Assembly (NCBI GenBank): GCA_019752115.1
Contig: JAIEMN010000018.1
Coordinates: forward strand, 1-64,000
Reading direction: 5' to 3'
Length of the DNA stretch: 64,000 nucleotides
DNA from: Gemmatimonadaceae bacterium
GTDB lineage: Bacteria > Gemmatimonadota > Gemmatimonadetes > Gemmatimonadales > Gemmatimonadaceae
Below the pieces are notes generated by a model. The model was not told where the DNA came from. It worked only from the letters and a program-made list of their open reading frames with translations, and made no database searches. The number at the start of each line of letters is the position of its first letter. Position 1 is the first letter of the stretch. The position numbers were made by a program, and so were the translations under genes. Positions 41,754-51,345 of the stretch are shown here, in pieces.

Positions 41754-43676
41754 CTAGGGTTTAGTGCGTGGACTGCGGACCGGCAAGATGGCGTTCCGCT
41801 CTCGGGTCAACTCCAGCTTCTCGCGCAGCAGCTGGTCCTTCGCCTCACCGCTGTCGGCCAGCGCCATGTCCCGCATGACCTGCTCGAGCCGCTCGTCGAT
41901 ACTGCGGACGGCCAGCTTGCGCAGGTTGAGGTCCAGGTCGGCGCTGCTCGCCTCGACCGGCTCCGTCTCCGTCAGTTCGCGCAACAGTGGCAGCGCGGCC
42001 GGGGAGAGGCGTTCGGCGATCTGCTCCAGATCGTCATCGAGCGGCGCATTGAGCAGGGTCTCGAAGAGTTCGCGATAGCGCGCATCCCTGAACGAATCGG
42101 GGGGATGACGTTCGGCTACGCGTTCGGCCACTCCGCGATCCCAGAGCATGGCGCGCACGAGTGCCCGTTCGACCGGTTCGTCCTTGCCGGCGCGGGGAGG
42201 AATGGGCGAGGTCTTCCACTCCGGCCCCTGCTTGTACTTCTTGCCGCGCCACGGCTGGCGCTGCTCGCCGGGCGGGGGCGGCAGTGGGCGTGGCTCGGCG
42301 TCTTCCGTCGGTCCCGCCTCCGGCGGCGGTCCATCGAACGCCGGTGGCGCGTCAAAACTTGGCGCACCGCCTCCGGTGCGGCGACGGTCTGCCGCGGGCA
42401 GGGCCTCGGCTTCGACCGACAAGGTGCTCTTGTCGAGCCCCGTCGCTTCCGACAGTCGCGTGAGATACATGTCACGCGTCAATGGGTCCACCGCGGCGCG
42501 AATCGTTGGCAGGAGGCGATCGAGCGCGCGGCGACGGAGCTTGAGATCCGCGAACATGCCGCGCCGTTCGACCATCTGCACCTGGCGGTCGAACAGATCG
42601 ATCGCCTGCGACAGCTGCGCCTCCATGGCCGCACGGCCATGTGTGCGCACGAAGGAATCCGGATCTTCACCATCGGGGAGGGAGACGACACGCACCGTCG
42701 CCTTCACGCGCAACAGCTCGTGCCCCGAGCGGAAGGTGGCCTTCTGTCCAGCTTCGTCGCTGTCGTACAGGAGATAGATCTCCTGCGCATAGCGCATCAG
42801 CAGCGCCGCCTGCTCTTCCGTCAGCGCGGTGCCCAGCGGGGCCACGGCCTCCTCGATACCGGCGAGGGCCAGACGCATCGCGTCGAGATACCCCTCCACG
42901 ATGATCGCGCGCTCGGCGCGGCGCATCGCCTGCTTGGCCGTGTGCAGACCGTACAACGTCCGCCGCTTCTGAAACACGACCGATTCAGGACTGTTGAGAT
43001 ACTTCGGTTGCTCGTCGCCCATCGCGCGGCCACCGAAACCCACCGGTCGTCCGAGTTCATCGTGAATCGGAAACATGACGCGCCCGCGGAAGCGAACCCG
43101 TGGCTCGGTCTCTCCCTCACGCAGCGCGAGCAGCCCACACTCCAACTGCCGACTGTCGTCGATCCCGAGCGTGTGCAGATATCGCCGCAGCGCGTGGGCC
43201 TCGCGCGGCGCAAAGCCGAGACCGAAGCGTTCCTGCGCCGACGCGTCGAGCCCGCGGCCGTCGAGATACGCCCGCGCCTCACGGCCAACGGATTCATCGC
43301 GCAGCTGCTGCTGGAACCATTCCGCAGCGGCGGTGAGCGCTTCGTAATTGGGCGCGTTGGGATCCGGTGCCTGCGCCCGCCGCGGCGCATCGATCACCTC
43401 GATCCCAACCTTCTCGCCCACGAACTTCACGGCCGCCGGCCAGTCGAGCCCGAGCCGCTTGCGGACAAAGGTGAACACGTCACCGCTCTCGTGGCACACG
43501 AAGCAGTGATACGTCCCCGTCGAGGGCGTGACCGAAAAGTTTGGATTCTTGCCCTGATGAAATGGGCACGGCCCGCGCCAACTGCCGCCCGATCGCTTGA
43601 GCGGCACAAACTCACCAATGATCGCCACCGCATCCGCGCTCGCGCGGACGCGCTCAACGGTTTCGTCGGGGATCAT
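41754..43676 (-). CDS. dnaG: DNA primase
   Basis: Makes RNA primers for replication. The 640-residue protein has the CHC2 zinc finger (CPFH near residue 37, CFVCHESGD near 58), the RNA-polymerase-like core, and a TOPRIM domain (AIIVEGYLDAM...LLYDSDEAGQKA). A Pro/Gly-rich linker and a helicase-interaction domain follow. The ATG at 43676 matches the conserved MIPDETVERVR start. Unlike the classical rpsU-dnaG-rpoD operon, yqeY and mutS2 intervene between rpsU and dnaG, and no rpoD follows. Confidence 0.96.
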   Translation of the reverse strand: MIPDETVERVRASADAVAIIGEFVPLKRSGGSWRGPCPFHQGKNPNFSVTPSTGTYHCFVCHESGDVFTFVRKRLGLDWPAAVKFVGEKVGIEVIDAPRRAQAPDPNAPNYEALTAAAEWFQQQLRDESVGREARAYLDGRGLDASAQERFGLGFAPREAHALRRYLHTLGIDDSRQLECGLLALREGETEPRVRFRGRVMFPIHDELGRPVGFGGRAMGDEQPKYLNSPESVVFQKRRTLYGLHTAKQAMRRAERAIIVEGYLDAMRLALAGIEEAVAPLGTALTEEQAALLMRYAQEIYLLYDSDEAGQKATFRSGHELLRVKATVRVVSLPDGEDPDSFVRTHGRAAMEAQLSQAIDLFDRQVQMVERRGMFADLKLRRRALDRLLPTIRAAVDPLTRDMYLTRLSEATGLDKSTLSVEAEALPAADRRRTGGGAPSFDAPPAFDGPPPEAGPTEDAEPRPLPPPPGEQRQPWRGKKYKQGPEWKTSPIPPRAGKDEPVERALVRAMLWDRGVAERVAERHPPDSFRDARYRELFETLLNAPLDDDLEQIAERLSPAALPLLRELTETEPVEASSADLDLNLRKLAVRSIDERLEQVMRDMALADSGEAKDQLLREKLELTRERNAILPVRSPRTKP

Positions 43677-43742
43677 GGGCGGGACAGACGGCGGGGCATA
43701 CTCGGAATCAAGCGCGCCGGGGTGATGGCCGCCATGCTCGCG

Positions 43743-46193
43743 TCAGGAGAGCTCGGCCACCGTGACGCCCGCGCCCCCCTCATTCCACGCGCCGAGCCGG
43801 AAGCCGCTCACGCGGGTGTCCTTCTTGAGCATCTCGCCGACCCGCGCCCGGAGGGCACCGGTGCCCTTGCCGTGGATGATGCGCAACTCGCGGAGGTCGT
43901 TGCGGACGGCGGCGTCGAGCGCCTGCAAGACCTGATCGTCCACTTCATCCACGCGCAGCCCCCGGACGTCCACCTCTCGCACCGGTTCCACCTCCGGCAC
44001 ATCACCGACCAGGTTGATCTTCACCGTTGGTGCTGGGGCGGCCGCCGTTCGTCGGAGCTGCGCGAGGGGGACCGACAGGGTGAGGGAGCCGACCGTCACG
44101 CGCGCCTCGCTGCCACGGATCTGGACGATGCGCCCGACCTTGTCGTCGAGCGTGCCCACCAACACGGTGTCGCCGACCGCGAGCGGCGCGACCGCCGCTG
44201 TAGACGCGGTCTTGGGCGCCGAGAGCGCGGGCGTCGACTGGCCCGCACGCTTCTGCTCGGCACGCGCCTTGTCACGCGCGCCGCGTTGCACCACGGCGTC
44301 GGCCGCCCCCTGTTGTTCCGCTGCAGCCTCCTCGATGGACCGTCGTGCGGCACGCGCCGCCTCATCGAACGCGGTCGTTGTTTCGGCGGCTTTCGCGCGG
44401 ATGTCGGCGATCGCGCGCTCGACCTGCCCGCGCGCTTCCAGGAGAAAGCGACGCGCTTCCTGTCGCGCATGGCGCTCGGATTCGCGTTCGCGCTCGCGCA
44501 CCTTGAGCTCGCGATCACTCACCGTGGCCAGGCGCGCCCGGAGCTTGTCCTGCTCGCGCTCCATGAGGCGCTCACGTTCGGTGAGGGCGCCTTCGCGGGC
44601 TTCCACGTCGGCGAGCAGTACCGCCAGATCGCGCTCACCGGCGGGCAGTCGCTCTTCGGCGCGCGTGATCACGGCGTCCGGCAACTGCAGCCGCCGCGCA
44701 ATGCTCAAGCCATAGCTGCGCCCCGGAACGCCCTTGAGCAGCCGATAGGTCGGTGCCAGCTGCACCGCATCGAACTGCAGGGACGCGTTTACCACGCCCG
44801 ACACCTCGGTCGCCAGCAGTTTCAGCTGCCCGAGGTGTGTCGTGGCCAACGTCAGCGTGCCGCGCTGGGTCAGCGTTTCGAGAATGGCACCGCCCAGCGC
44901 CGCGCCTTCCGCGGGATCGGTGCCCGACCCGAGCTCGTCGATGAGCACCAACGACTGGTCCGTCGCCGAGCGCAGGATTTCGCCGAGGTTCTTGAGGTGG
45001 GCGCTGAAGGTGGAGAGGCTCGCCTCGATGCTCTGTTCGTCGCCGACGTCGGCGAACATGTCGTCGAAGACCGGCAGGCGACTCATCGCGCCGACCGGCG
45101 TCGGCACCCCCGACTGGGCCATGGCCGCCAACAGGCCGATCGCTTTAAGCAGGACCGTCTTGCCGCCCGTGTTTGGGCCGGAGACGAGGAGCGTGCGCTC
45201 GTCGGGGGCGAGCGTGAGGTCGAAGGGGATCACCGCGGTGCCGCCGGCCAGGAGCAGCGGATGGCGCCCATCGACGATGCTCAATCCTTCCGCGGGGGCG
45301 CAGAAGGTCAACGGCGCGCAGTTCGCCTCCACGCTGTAGCGCGCACGCGCATAGAGTGCATCGAGGGCGACGAGCGCCTCGAATGCGGCCAGCATGCTGT
45401 CGTGATACGGGCGGAGCTCCTCGGTGAGCTCGCGCAGGACACGCTCGACTTCGCGCTGTTCCTCGATCTCGAGTTCACGCACCCGATTGCCGAATTCCAC
45501 GGCGGCGGGTGGCTCGACAAAGATCGTCGCCCCGGTGCCTGAGCTGTCGTGCACGATGCCGCCCACGTATCCGCGGGCCTCGCGGCGCATCGGCATGACC
45601 CACCGGCCATTGCGCATGGTCACCGAGAGATCGCTGACCTGATGATGCGGCTCGAGCTTGCCCATTTCGCGCTCGAGGAGGCGCACCAACTCGCCTTCGG
45701 CCTGGCGAAGTTCCTTGCGGACACGACGCAGCGCCGGCGAGGCGTCGTCCCGCACGGTGCCATCATCGCTGATGGCGCGCGTGATGGCGTCTTCGCGCGG
45801 ACGGAGATCCACCAGCGCCTGCGCGTACGCCGTCAGGTAGGCGAGCGGGATGGCGGGGCGGCGGGGATCACGCAGCGCTTCCCGCATGCGGCGCGAGGAG
45901 CGCAGCAGGGTGGCCCCGGCGAGCAGTTCGAGGGCACTCCACGTGAGCCCTTCGATGCGCAGGCGACGCAGCGCGTCGCCCAACTCGGGAATGGGTTCGC
46001 TCGGCCATCCGAGTTCGCTCTGCAGCAGCGCGCGAACGGCATTCACGCGGGCGTGTTCGGCCTCGATCCAGTCGCGATCAGTGCGCGGGCGCAGCGCACG
46101 CACCGCGGCAGCACCCGGCGAAGAGGAGGCCCGTCCGGCCACGTGGGCCAGCATCCGGGGAAACTCGAGAATTCCGAGCGCGTGCGCGTTCAT
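43743..46193 (-). CDS. mutS2: endonuclease MutS2
   Basis: 816 residues. The MutS-like ATPase domain contains Walker A GPNTGGKTVLLK and LVLIDELGSGTDP, followed by a long coiled coil. A KOW-like region and a C-terminal Smr nuclease domain (VDVRGLRVDEVDDQVLQALD...IIHGKGTGALR) complete it. MutS2 acts in suppression of recombination and, in some bacteria, in splitting collided ribosomes. It lacks the mismatch-recognition domain of MutS. It follows yqeY by 18 nt. Confidence 0.96.
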   Translation of the reverse strand: MNAHALGILEFPRMLAHVAGRASSSPGAAAVRALRPRTDRDWIEAEHARVNAVRALLQSELGWPSEPIPELGDALRRLRIEGLTWSALELLAGATLLRSSRRMREALRDPRRPAIPLAYLTAYAQALVDLRPREDAITRAISDDGTVRDDASPALRRVRKELRQAEGELVRLLEREMGKLEPHHQVSDLSVTMRNGRWVMPMRREARGYVGGIVHDSSGTGATIFVEPPAAVEFGNRVRELEIEEQREVERVLRELTEELRPYHDSMLAAFEALVALDALYARARYSVEANCAPLTFCAPAEGLSIVDGRHPLLLAGGTAVIPFDLTLAPDERTLLVSGPNTGGKTVLLKAIGLLAAMAQSGVPTPVGAMSRLPVFDDMFADVGDEQSIEASLSTFSAHLKNLGEILRSATDQSLVLIDELGSGTDPAEGAALGGAILETLTQRGTLTLATTHLGQLKLLATEVSGVVNASLQFDAVQLAPTYRLLKGVPGRSYGLSIARRLQLPDAVITRAEERLPAGERDLAVLLADVEAREGALTERERLMEREQDKLRARLATVSDRELKVRERERESERHARQEARRFLLEARGQVERAIADIRAKAAETTTAFDEAARAARRSIEEAAAEQQGAADAVVQRGARDKARAEQKRAGQSTPALSAPKTASTAAVAPLAVGDTVLVGTLDDKVGRIVQIRGSEARVTVGSLTLSVPLAQLRRTAAAPAPTVKINLVGDVPEVEPVREVDVRGLRVDEVDDQVLQALDAAVRNDLRELRIIHGKGTGALRARVGEMLKKDTRVSGFRLGAWNEGGAGVTVAELS

Positions 46194-46211
46194 GGCCCTA
46201 CCCTACCCCGG

Positions 46212-46688
46212 CTAACGCGCCGCGAGTTCCTCGCGGGCAATGGCGTTGATGACGCCGCCTTCTACGCGGCCCTTGAACGCAGGCATGACCTTGCCCATGA
46301 CCGCGCCCACGTTGGCGGCTCCGCCCTCGATGGCGGCACGCACGGCCGCGCGGATCTCGGCCGGATCGACCTGGGCCGGGAGGTACGCCTCGAGCGCCAG
46401 AATCTCATCCTGCTCCTTCTGCAGGAGGTCGGTGCGCCCGGCTTTCGCATACAGCTCGACGGATTCGCGGCGCTTCTTCACGCCCTTGCGCACCACGTCG
46501 AGCACATCGTCGTCGGTCAGGGCCCGGCGCAGTTCCAGCTCGCGGTTCTTGGCCTCGGCGATGATCATGCCGAGGAGGAGGACGCGGTCCTTCTGCTGCT
46601 CTCGCCGGGCGGCTGCCTGGTCACCCTGCAATCGCGCCAGCAGCGTCGCGCTGTCCGAAGCGCTGCCGGCGTCCACGGGATGGCTCAC
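46212..46688 (-). CDS. GatB/YqeY domain protein
   Basis: 158 residues, YqeY family: ...[17 protein letters not shown] in the N-terminal helices and the tRNA-binding-like C-domain [17 protein letters not shown]. Related to the tail of GatB of the Glu-tRNA amidotransferase, but stand-alone members have no settled role. The GTG start overlaps the rpsU stop as GTGA; the rpsU-yqeY pairing is common. Confidence 0.93.
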   Translation of the reverse strand: MSHPVDAGSASDSATLLARLQGDQAAARREQQKDRVLLLGMIIAEAKNRELELRRALTDDDVLDVVRKGVKKRRESVELYAKAGRTDLLQKEQDEILALEAYLPAQVDPAEIRAAVRAAIEGGAANVGAVMGKVMPAFKGRVEGGVINAIAREELAAR

Positions 46689-46873
46689 CCGTTTCGCGTA
46701 CGCCGATTCTTGCGAACGGCCGCGTTCATCTTGCGCTTACGACGCTCCGACGGCTTCTCGTAGTGGCGGTGCTTCCGCAGGTCGGAGAGGATGCCGGCCT
46801 TCTCGCACTTCTTCTTGAAGCGCTTGAGCGCGCGCTCGAAATTCTCGTCCTCGTGGATGATGACTTCGGACAA
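46685..46873 (-). CDS. rpsU: 30S ribosomal protein S21
   Basis: 62 residues starting at a TTG (46873) with GAGG 5 nt upstream. The sequence after the start, [18 protein letters not shown], is typical of S21, as is the basic C-terminus ([14 protein letters not shown]). Longer in-frame readings upstream include the promoter and are not conserved. Confidence 0.95.
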   Translation of the reverse strand: MSEVIIHEDENFERALKRFKKKCEKAGILSDLRKHRHYEKPSERRKRKMNAAVRKNRRTRNG

Positions 46874-46958
46874 ACTGAGCCTCGGAGTGGTCGCGAAAAT
46901 GGGTGACTGGGTCGCCGACACAAATGCGGCGCGCCCGCCCCTTTCGGGGCAGCCTTGA

Positions 46959-46987
46959 ATCCTACCTGTCCCGGCGGGGCGGGTCAA
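46959..46987 (-). promoter_or_regulatory. sigma70-type promoter for the rpsU-yqeY-mutS2-dnaG unit
   Basis: TTGACC (46982-46987), 17-bp spacer, TAGGAT (46959-46964) on the minus strand. The predicted start near 46952 gives a leader of about 80 nt that opens with a GCCCC-GAAA-GGGGC tetraloop hairpin. Confidence 0.7.
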
Positions 46988-47058
46988 GGTCCCGCGTACA
47001 CCCCCCACACCACCTAATCGCCAGACCGGCCACGAGTTAGGCCGGGACCGGCGATGGC

Positions 47059-47397
47059 TCACCCTGGCGGCCAGTGGAAAGCGCGGCCGCCGAGGACGTG
47101 GAAGTGGAGATGGGGGACCGTTTGCCCCCCGTCGGCCCCGATGTTCGTCACGACCCGGTAGCCGCCGGCGACCAGCCCTTCGGCAGCCGCCACCTCCCGC
47201 GCCAGCCCGAGCACCCCCGCCATCGTCGCGTCGGGAAGCGGGTCGGCCAGCGAGGCGACGTGGGTCCGCGGGATTACCAGGATGTGGGTGGGGGCCTGCG
47301 GATGCAGGTCGCGGAACGCGATGGCGTGCTCATTGGTCCCGACCAGCGTGGCCGGGATCGATCCGGCGACGATGCGGCAGAAGATGCAGTCGGACAT
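47059..47397 (-). CDS. HIT-family nucleotide-binding protein
   Basis: 112 residues with [13 protein letters not shown] at the N-terminus (zinc CxxC in HINT-type proteins) and the histidine triad HLHFHVLGG near the C-terminus. HINT proteins hydrolyse adenosine 5'-phosphoramidates. The ATG at 47397 lies directly after the rsmE stop; longer upstream sequence is Pro/Arg-rich and overlaps rsmE. Confidence 0.93.
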   Translation of the reverse strand: MSDCIFCRIVAGSIPATLVGTNEHAIAFRDLHPQAPTHILVIPRTHVASLADPLPDATMAGVLGLAREVAAAEGLVAGGYRVVTNIGADGGQTVPHLHFHVLGGRAFHWPPG

Positions 47398-47398
47398 C

Positions 47399-48187
47399 TC
47401 AGACGGTCTCCTCAGTGGCGGCGCTCGGGGCGCCGGACGAGCCGGACAGGGCGGTCCGGGCCATGGCGAGCGCGGCCAGCCCCGCGGTCTCAAAACGCAG
47501 AATGGACGGCCCCAAGTTGGCCCGGCGGAATCCGGCCTCCTCCAGTGCCTGGAGCTCGTCCCGCTCGATGCCCCCCTCCGGCCCCACGGCGATCACGACC
47601 GGCGCCTGCAACGGGGCGGCCGAGGCTCCCACCAGTGGCGGGCCGGCGGGATCGAGAACGATGCGATCGCCAACCGGCGCGGCCAGGATGGCGCGCTCCA
47701 GGTTGGCCTCGGGAAAGGGCTGGGGGAGCCAGGCGCCTTCCGACTGCGCGAGGGCGCCTTCCATGCGCGCGCGCACCTTGGCCTGAAAGTTCACCCCCTC
47801 CCCGCGAGGCGACACCGACCGGGACCGGCGCCACAGCACCGGACGCCAGCTCGTCGCGCCCAGCTCCGCCGCCTTCTCGGCCAACCAGAGCATGCGGTCC
47901 CGATCAGCGACCGGCACGAGGAGATGCACCTCCGGCAGTGGTGGCACATCCGCGACGGCGGTGACTTCGAGATGCACCTGCGACTTCGTCAGGAGCACGA
48001 CGTGGCCTTCGCCGATCTGCCCCGCGCCGTCGCGCAGCCCGACCACGGCGCCCGCGGCGAGGCGCAACACCCGCATGTGCCGCGCGGCGTTCTCGTCCAG
48101 CACGCACGTGCTGCCCACCGCAAACGGCTCGGTGGTGATGAACTGCGGACGCCCAGCGGCTACGCCCTCGCGATCGATACCGACCAC
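47399..48187 (-). CDS. rsmE: 16S rRNA (uracil(1498)-N3)-methyltransferase
   Basis: 262 residues, SPOUT-fold enzyme: N-terminal PUA-like domain (HMRVLRL), then AEKAAELGATSWRPVLWRRS and the knot motif IAVGPEGGIERDEL...LGPSILRFETAGLAAL. The GTG start has a GGAGGAG site 5 to 6 nt upstream and lies inside the 3' end of prmA (28-nt overlap). PrmA-RsmE is a common pair. Confidence 0.94.
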   Translation of the reverse strand: MVGIDREGVAAGRPQFITTEPFAVGSTCVLDENAARHMRVLRLAAGAVVGLRDGAGQIGEGHVVLLTKSQVHLEVTAVADVPPLPEVHLLVPVADRDRMLWLAEKAAELGATSWRPVLWRRSRSVSPRGEGVNFQAKVRARMEGALAQSEGAWLPQPFPEANLERAILAAPVGDRIVLDPAGPPLVGASAAPLQAPVVIAVGPEGGIERDELQALEEAGFRRANLGPSILRFETAGLAALAMARTALSGSSGAPSAATEETV

Positions 48188-49011
48188 CAGATCTCCTCCG
48201 CGTCTTCCGCGAGCACCCGCCAGCCATGCGCCGCCAGCACCTGCAACATCGTGTCGCGCTCCTCGCGCAGGATGCCGCTCAGAATAGCGGTGCCACCGTC
48301 GGTCAATCCCATGGCGATCACCGGCAGCAGTTCGATGAGCACCGACGAAATGATGTTCGCCAGCACGAGCTGCACTGGCGCCACCAGCGGCAGAAACGCG
48401 GCGGCATCGCCCTCGAACACATGCACCCGATCGGCGACGCCATTACGGGCCACGTTCTCTTCGGCGTCCGGAATCGCATCGGCGTCGAGCTCGATCGCAT
48501 ACACGCGCGCCGCGCCGAGCTTGGCCGCCGCGATGGCCAGCACCGCACTCCCGGCCCCGAGATCGGCGACGGTCGCGTTTGCGGTGAGCTGTGCCGGCAG
48601 CAGTCGCACGATGCCGCGCGTCGTGGGATGCTCACCGGTGCCGAACGCCATGCCGGGATTGATGACGATCGTCGTGGCCGGATCGCGCCCCTCGGCGAGC
48701 CACGGCGGCGTGACCGTGAGCGGCCCCAACGTGTGCGCCGCGATGCGCGACTTCCACGCCTCGCTCCAGTCGATATCCGGCACCGGCGCGGTCTCGATCA
48801 CCACCTGCTCATCCGCCTCGGTGAGCGCGCGATGCACGGCTTCGAGATCGGTGGCGGGCGGGAAGTGCGTCACTAGCGCCAGGCCGTCCTCGTGCACGCC
48901 CTGCGCGCCGACGGCGAAGAGCGCCGCGAGACAGGCTTCGCGGGCGACGTCCGACGCGAGGTCGGGTTGGACGCGAACGCTGATCCAACGCTCGGTGGTG
49001 GGCTCAGGCAC
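48160..49011 (-). CDS. prmA: ribosomal protein L11 methyltransferase
   Basis: 283 residues. The N-terminal substrate domain is followed by the SAM domain with [32 protein letters not shown] and the [12 protein letters not shown] motif (NI-type). Trimethylates L11. The GTG start overlaps dnaJ by 8 nt. dnaJ-prmA-rsmE is a recurrent order. Confidence 0.94.
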   Translation of the reverse strand: MPEPTTERWISVRVQPDLASDVAREACLAALFAVGAQGVHEDGLALVTHFPPATDLEAVHRALTEADEQVVIETAPVPDIDWSEAWKSRIAAHTLGPLTVTPPWLAEGRDPATTIVINPGMAFGTGEHPTTRGIVRLLPAQLTANATVADLGAGSAVLAIAAAKLGAARVYAIELDADAIPDAEENVARNGVADRVHVFEGDAAAFLPLVAPVQLVLANIISSVLIELLPVIAMGLTDGGTAILSGILREERDTMLQVLAAHGWRVLAEDAEEIWWSVSIARA

Positions 49012-50131
49012 CGAGTGCTTCCTTCATCTTCGACCAGAACCCCTTCTCCCGCTGCGGCGGCGCCGCGCCCTGCAACTGCGCGAGCCGCTCGATGACCTGC
49101 TTCTCGTCGCCGTCCACCGACTGCGGCGTCCAGAGCTGCACCTTCACGTGCAGATCGCCCACGCCCGAGGCGTTCACGCGCGGTAACCCACGGCCACGCA
49201 GGTGGAACACCGTGCCACTCTGCGTACCGGCGGGCACGCGGAGCGACAATTCGCCCGTGAGCCCGGGCACGCGGATGTCGGCCCCGAAGACGAGTTGCGG
49301 ATACGTGACCAGCGCCTCGCAGAAGAGATCCTCACCGTCGCGGTCGAAGCGCTCGTCGTCGTCCACCTCGAACACGACGAGCACGTCGCCACGCGTGCCG
49401 CCGCGCGGACCGATGTTGCCGGCCCCACGCAGGGTCATGTACTGCCCGGTCGCGACGCCCGGCGGGACCTGAATCTTGAGCGTGCGTTCAGCGCGCACGC
49501 GCCCTTCGCCGCGGCACTTCTTGCACGGGCTCGCCACCACCACGCCTTCGCCCGCGCACGTCGGGCACGGCGCCACCGACACGAACTGCCCAAAGAAGGA
49601 GCGCTGCGCCCGACGCACTTCACCGGCACCGCCGCACGTCCCACACGTCTGCGGCTTTGTCCCGGGCTCGGCGCCGCTGCCTTCGCACTTGTCGCACGAC
49701 TCGAGCACCTTGAGCGTCACCGTGCGCTCGACACCGGTGGCCACCTCGGCGAGCGACAGCGCCAGCGGGAGCTTCATGTCGGCGCCACTGCGCGGGCCAC
49801 GACGGCCACCACCACCGCCGCCGCCGAACACATCCCCGAACCCGAAGTCGCGCATGAAGATGTTCAGCGCGTCGGAGAGATCGACGTGCTGATACTGCTG
49901 CTGGCCGGCGCCACGCAGTCCGGCCTCGCCGTAGCGATCGTACGCCGCGCGCTTCTGCGCATCGCGGAGCACGTCATAGGCCTCGGTGATTTCCTTGAAC
50001 TTCTCTTCGGCCTCCTTCGATCCGCCATTGCGGTCGGGATGCCACTGCGTCGCCAGCCGGCGATACGCCTTCTTGATATCGTCGTCGGAAGCGTCGCGCG
50101 GTACGCCGAGGACCGCGTAGAAATCAGCCAT
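49004..50131 (-). CDS. dnaJ: chaperone protein DnaJ
   Basis: 375 residues with all parts of a class A J-protein: J domain (HPD at 31-33), Gly-rich region (residues about 75-105), four CxxCxGxG-type zinc repeats ([32 protein letters not shown]) and the C-terminal substrate domain. The first ATG in frame would be 42 nt upstream, but [10 protein letters not shown] is the usual start. grpE and dnaK are not adjacent. A 155-nt gap separates it from hrcA; I saw no CIRCE repeat there. Confidence 0.96.
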   Translation of the reverse strand: MADFYAVLGVPRDASDDDIKKAYRRLATQWHPDRNGGSKEAEEKFKEITEAYDVLRDAQKRAAYDRYGEAGLRGAGQQQYQHVDLSDALNIFMRDFGFGDVFGGGGGGGRRGPRSGADMKLPLALSLAEVATGVERTVTLKVLESCDKCEGSGAEPGTKPQTCGTCGGAGEVRRAQRSFFGQFVSVAPCPTCAGEGVVVASPCKKCRGEGRVRAERTLKIQVPPGVATGQYMTLRGAGNIGPRGGTRGDVLVVFEVDDDERFDRDGEDLFCEALVTYPQLVFGADIRVPGLTGELSLRVPAGTQSGTVFHLRGRGLPRVNASGVGDLHVKVQLWTPQSVDGDEKQVIERLAQLQGAAPPQREKGFWSKMKEALGA

Positions 50132-50286
50132 GGACAGATCGGGAGGTGGCCGGAGCCAACAGGAAAACGACACGCGCCCCTGAGCCAGCGGCCCGGGGCG
50201 AGCTTAACCGTGGAAATATCGATGGTTCGGGACGGCTTTTCGAGGGGCCGCGGCGGATTTCGGACGGCCGCCCAGCCCGGCGGCGC

Positions 50287-51336
50287 CTAGCAGAGGAGGT
50301 CGCTGACCAGCCGGGAAGTATGCTCGACCAGGGCAATGACCTTGTCGTACGGCATGCGCGTGGGGCCGATCACCCCGATCACGCCGCTCAAGGTCCCCGC
50401 CGAGTACTCCGAGGTCACCACCGTGAACGGCTCGAGCTTCGGGTCACCGTGCTCGTTGCCGATGGTGATCGAGATGCCGGGGCCGGACGCACGCGAAGCC
50501 AACAGCGTGGCCAGCTGCTGCCGCGTCTCGGTCAGCTCCATCAGCTGCCGCATCCGTTCCCCACTCGCGAACTCGGGCTGGTCTGCCAGGAGCGACGCGG
50601 GGCTGATCACCACGCTGTCGAGCGGCACCGGCTCGGCAGCGCGCCCGAACATCTGATCGCCTTCCTGCACGAAGATATTCAGCAGCTCCGCCGCCTCGGC
50701 GGTGGTCTGGACGTCCCGCAGACGCGCCGCCAGCGAGGTCCGGACTTCGGTGAGCGTCAGCCCCGCGAGGCGTTCGTTCAGCACGATCGTCACGCCGATG
50801 AGCGCCTCGTCGGCGATGACCCCGGGGACTTCCACGAAGATCGTGCGCACCGCGCCGCCGGTCAGGCTCAGCACCATCAGCAGGCGGTCACTGGAGACGC
50901 GTACGAGCTCGACCTGCCGCAACGTGGACTTCTCGAGCCGGGGACCGAGGGCGACGCCCAACTCCTGGGTGAGAATGCCGAGCGATTGCGCCGCCCGCCG
51001 CAGGATGACTTCGATGGCCGATCCGCCCGACGTGATCTGCTCGTGCAACTGCCGACGCTGCTCACCCGAGAGCGGATCGACGCGCATGAGCGAGTCCACG
51101 TAGGTGCGATACGCCTTGTCGGTGGGGATGCGCCCCGCCGAGGTGTGCGGATGGAAGAGAAAGCCCTTCTCCTCCAGATCGCTCATCGTGTTGCGAATGG
51201 TCGCCGGCGAAATCCCCAGCCCGAAGCGACGCGACAACGTGCGCGAGCCGGCTGGCTCCGCGGTTGCCACGTAGCTGTGAATCACTGCCTCGAGTACCTG
51301 TCGCTCCCGCTCGGAGAGCTCACCGCCTGGCGCCAT
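50287..51336 (-). CDS. hrcA: heat-inducible transcription repressor HrcA
   Basis: 349 residues. The N-terminal winged helix (LSERERQVLEAVIHSYVATAEPAGSRTLSRRF, conserved in segments) is followed by the GAF-like and dimerisation domains with the DLEEKGFLFHPHTSAGRIPT stretch. HrcA represses groE and dnaK operons by binding CIRCE elements (TTAGCACTC-N9-GAGTGCTAA). It lies 9 nt after hemW, so it is not preceded by its own CIRCE here. Confidence 0.95.
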   Translation of the reverse strand: MAPGGELSERERQVLEAVIHSYVATAEPAGSRTLSRRFGLGISPATIRNTMSDLEEKGFLFHPHTSAGRIPTDKAYRTYVDSLMRVDPLSGEQRRQLHEQITSGGSAIEVILRRAAQSLGILTQELGVALGPRLEKSTLRQVELVRVSSDRLLMVLSLTGGAVRTIFVEVPGVIADEALIGVTIVLNERLAGLTLTEVRTSLAARLRDVQTTAEAAELLNIFVQEGDQMFGRAAEPVPLDSVVISPASLLADQPEFASGERMRQLMELTETRQQLATLLASRASGPGISITIGNEHGDPKLEPFTVVTSEYSAGTLSGVIGVIGPTRMPYDKVIALVEHTSRLVSDLLC

Positions 51337-51345
51337 GTGCGAACG

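Noticed and set aside
39285-45542. A 2085-codon open frame on the plus strand
   Set aside because: It runs antisense across recJ, the zinc-ribbon gene, dnaG and most of mutS2. Its translation is rich in Arg, His, Gly and Ala without domains, the usual mirror of high-GC codon use in real genes.
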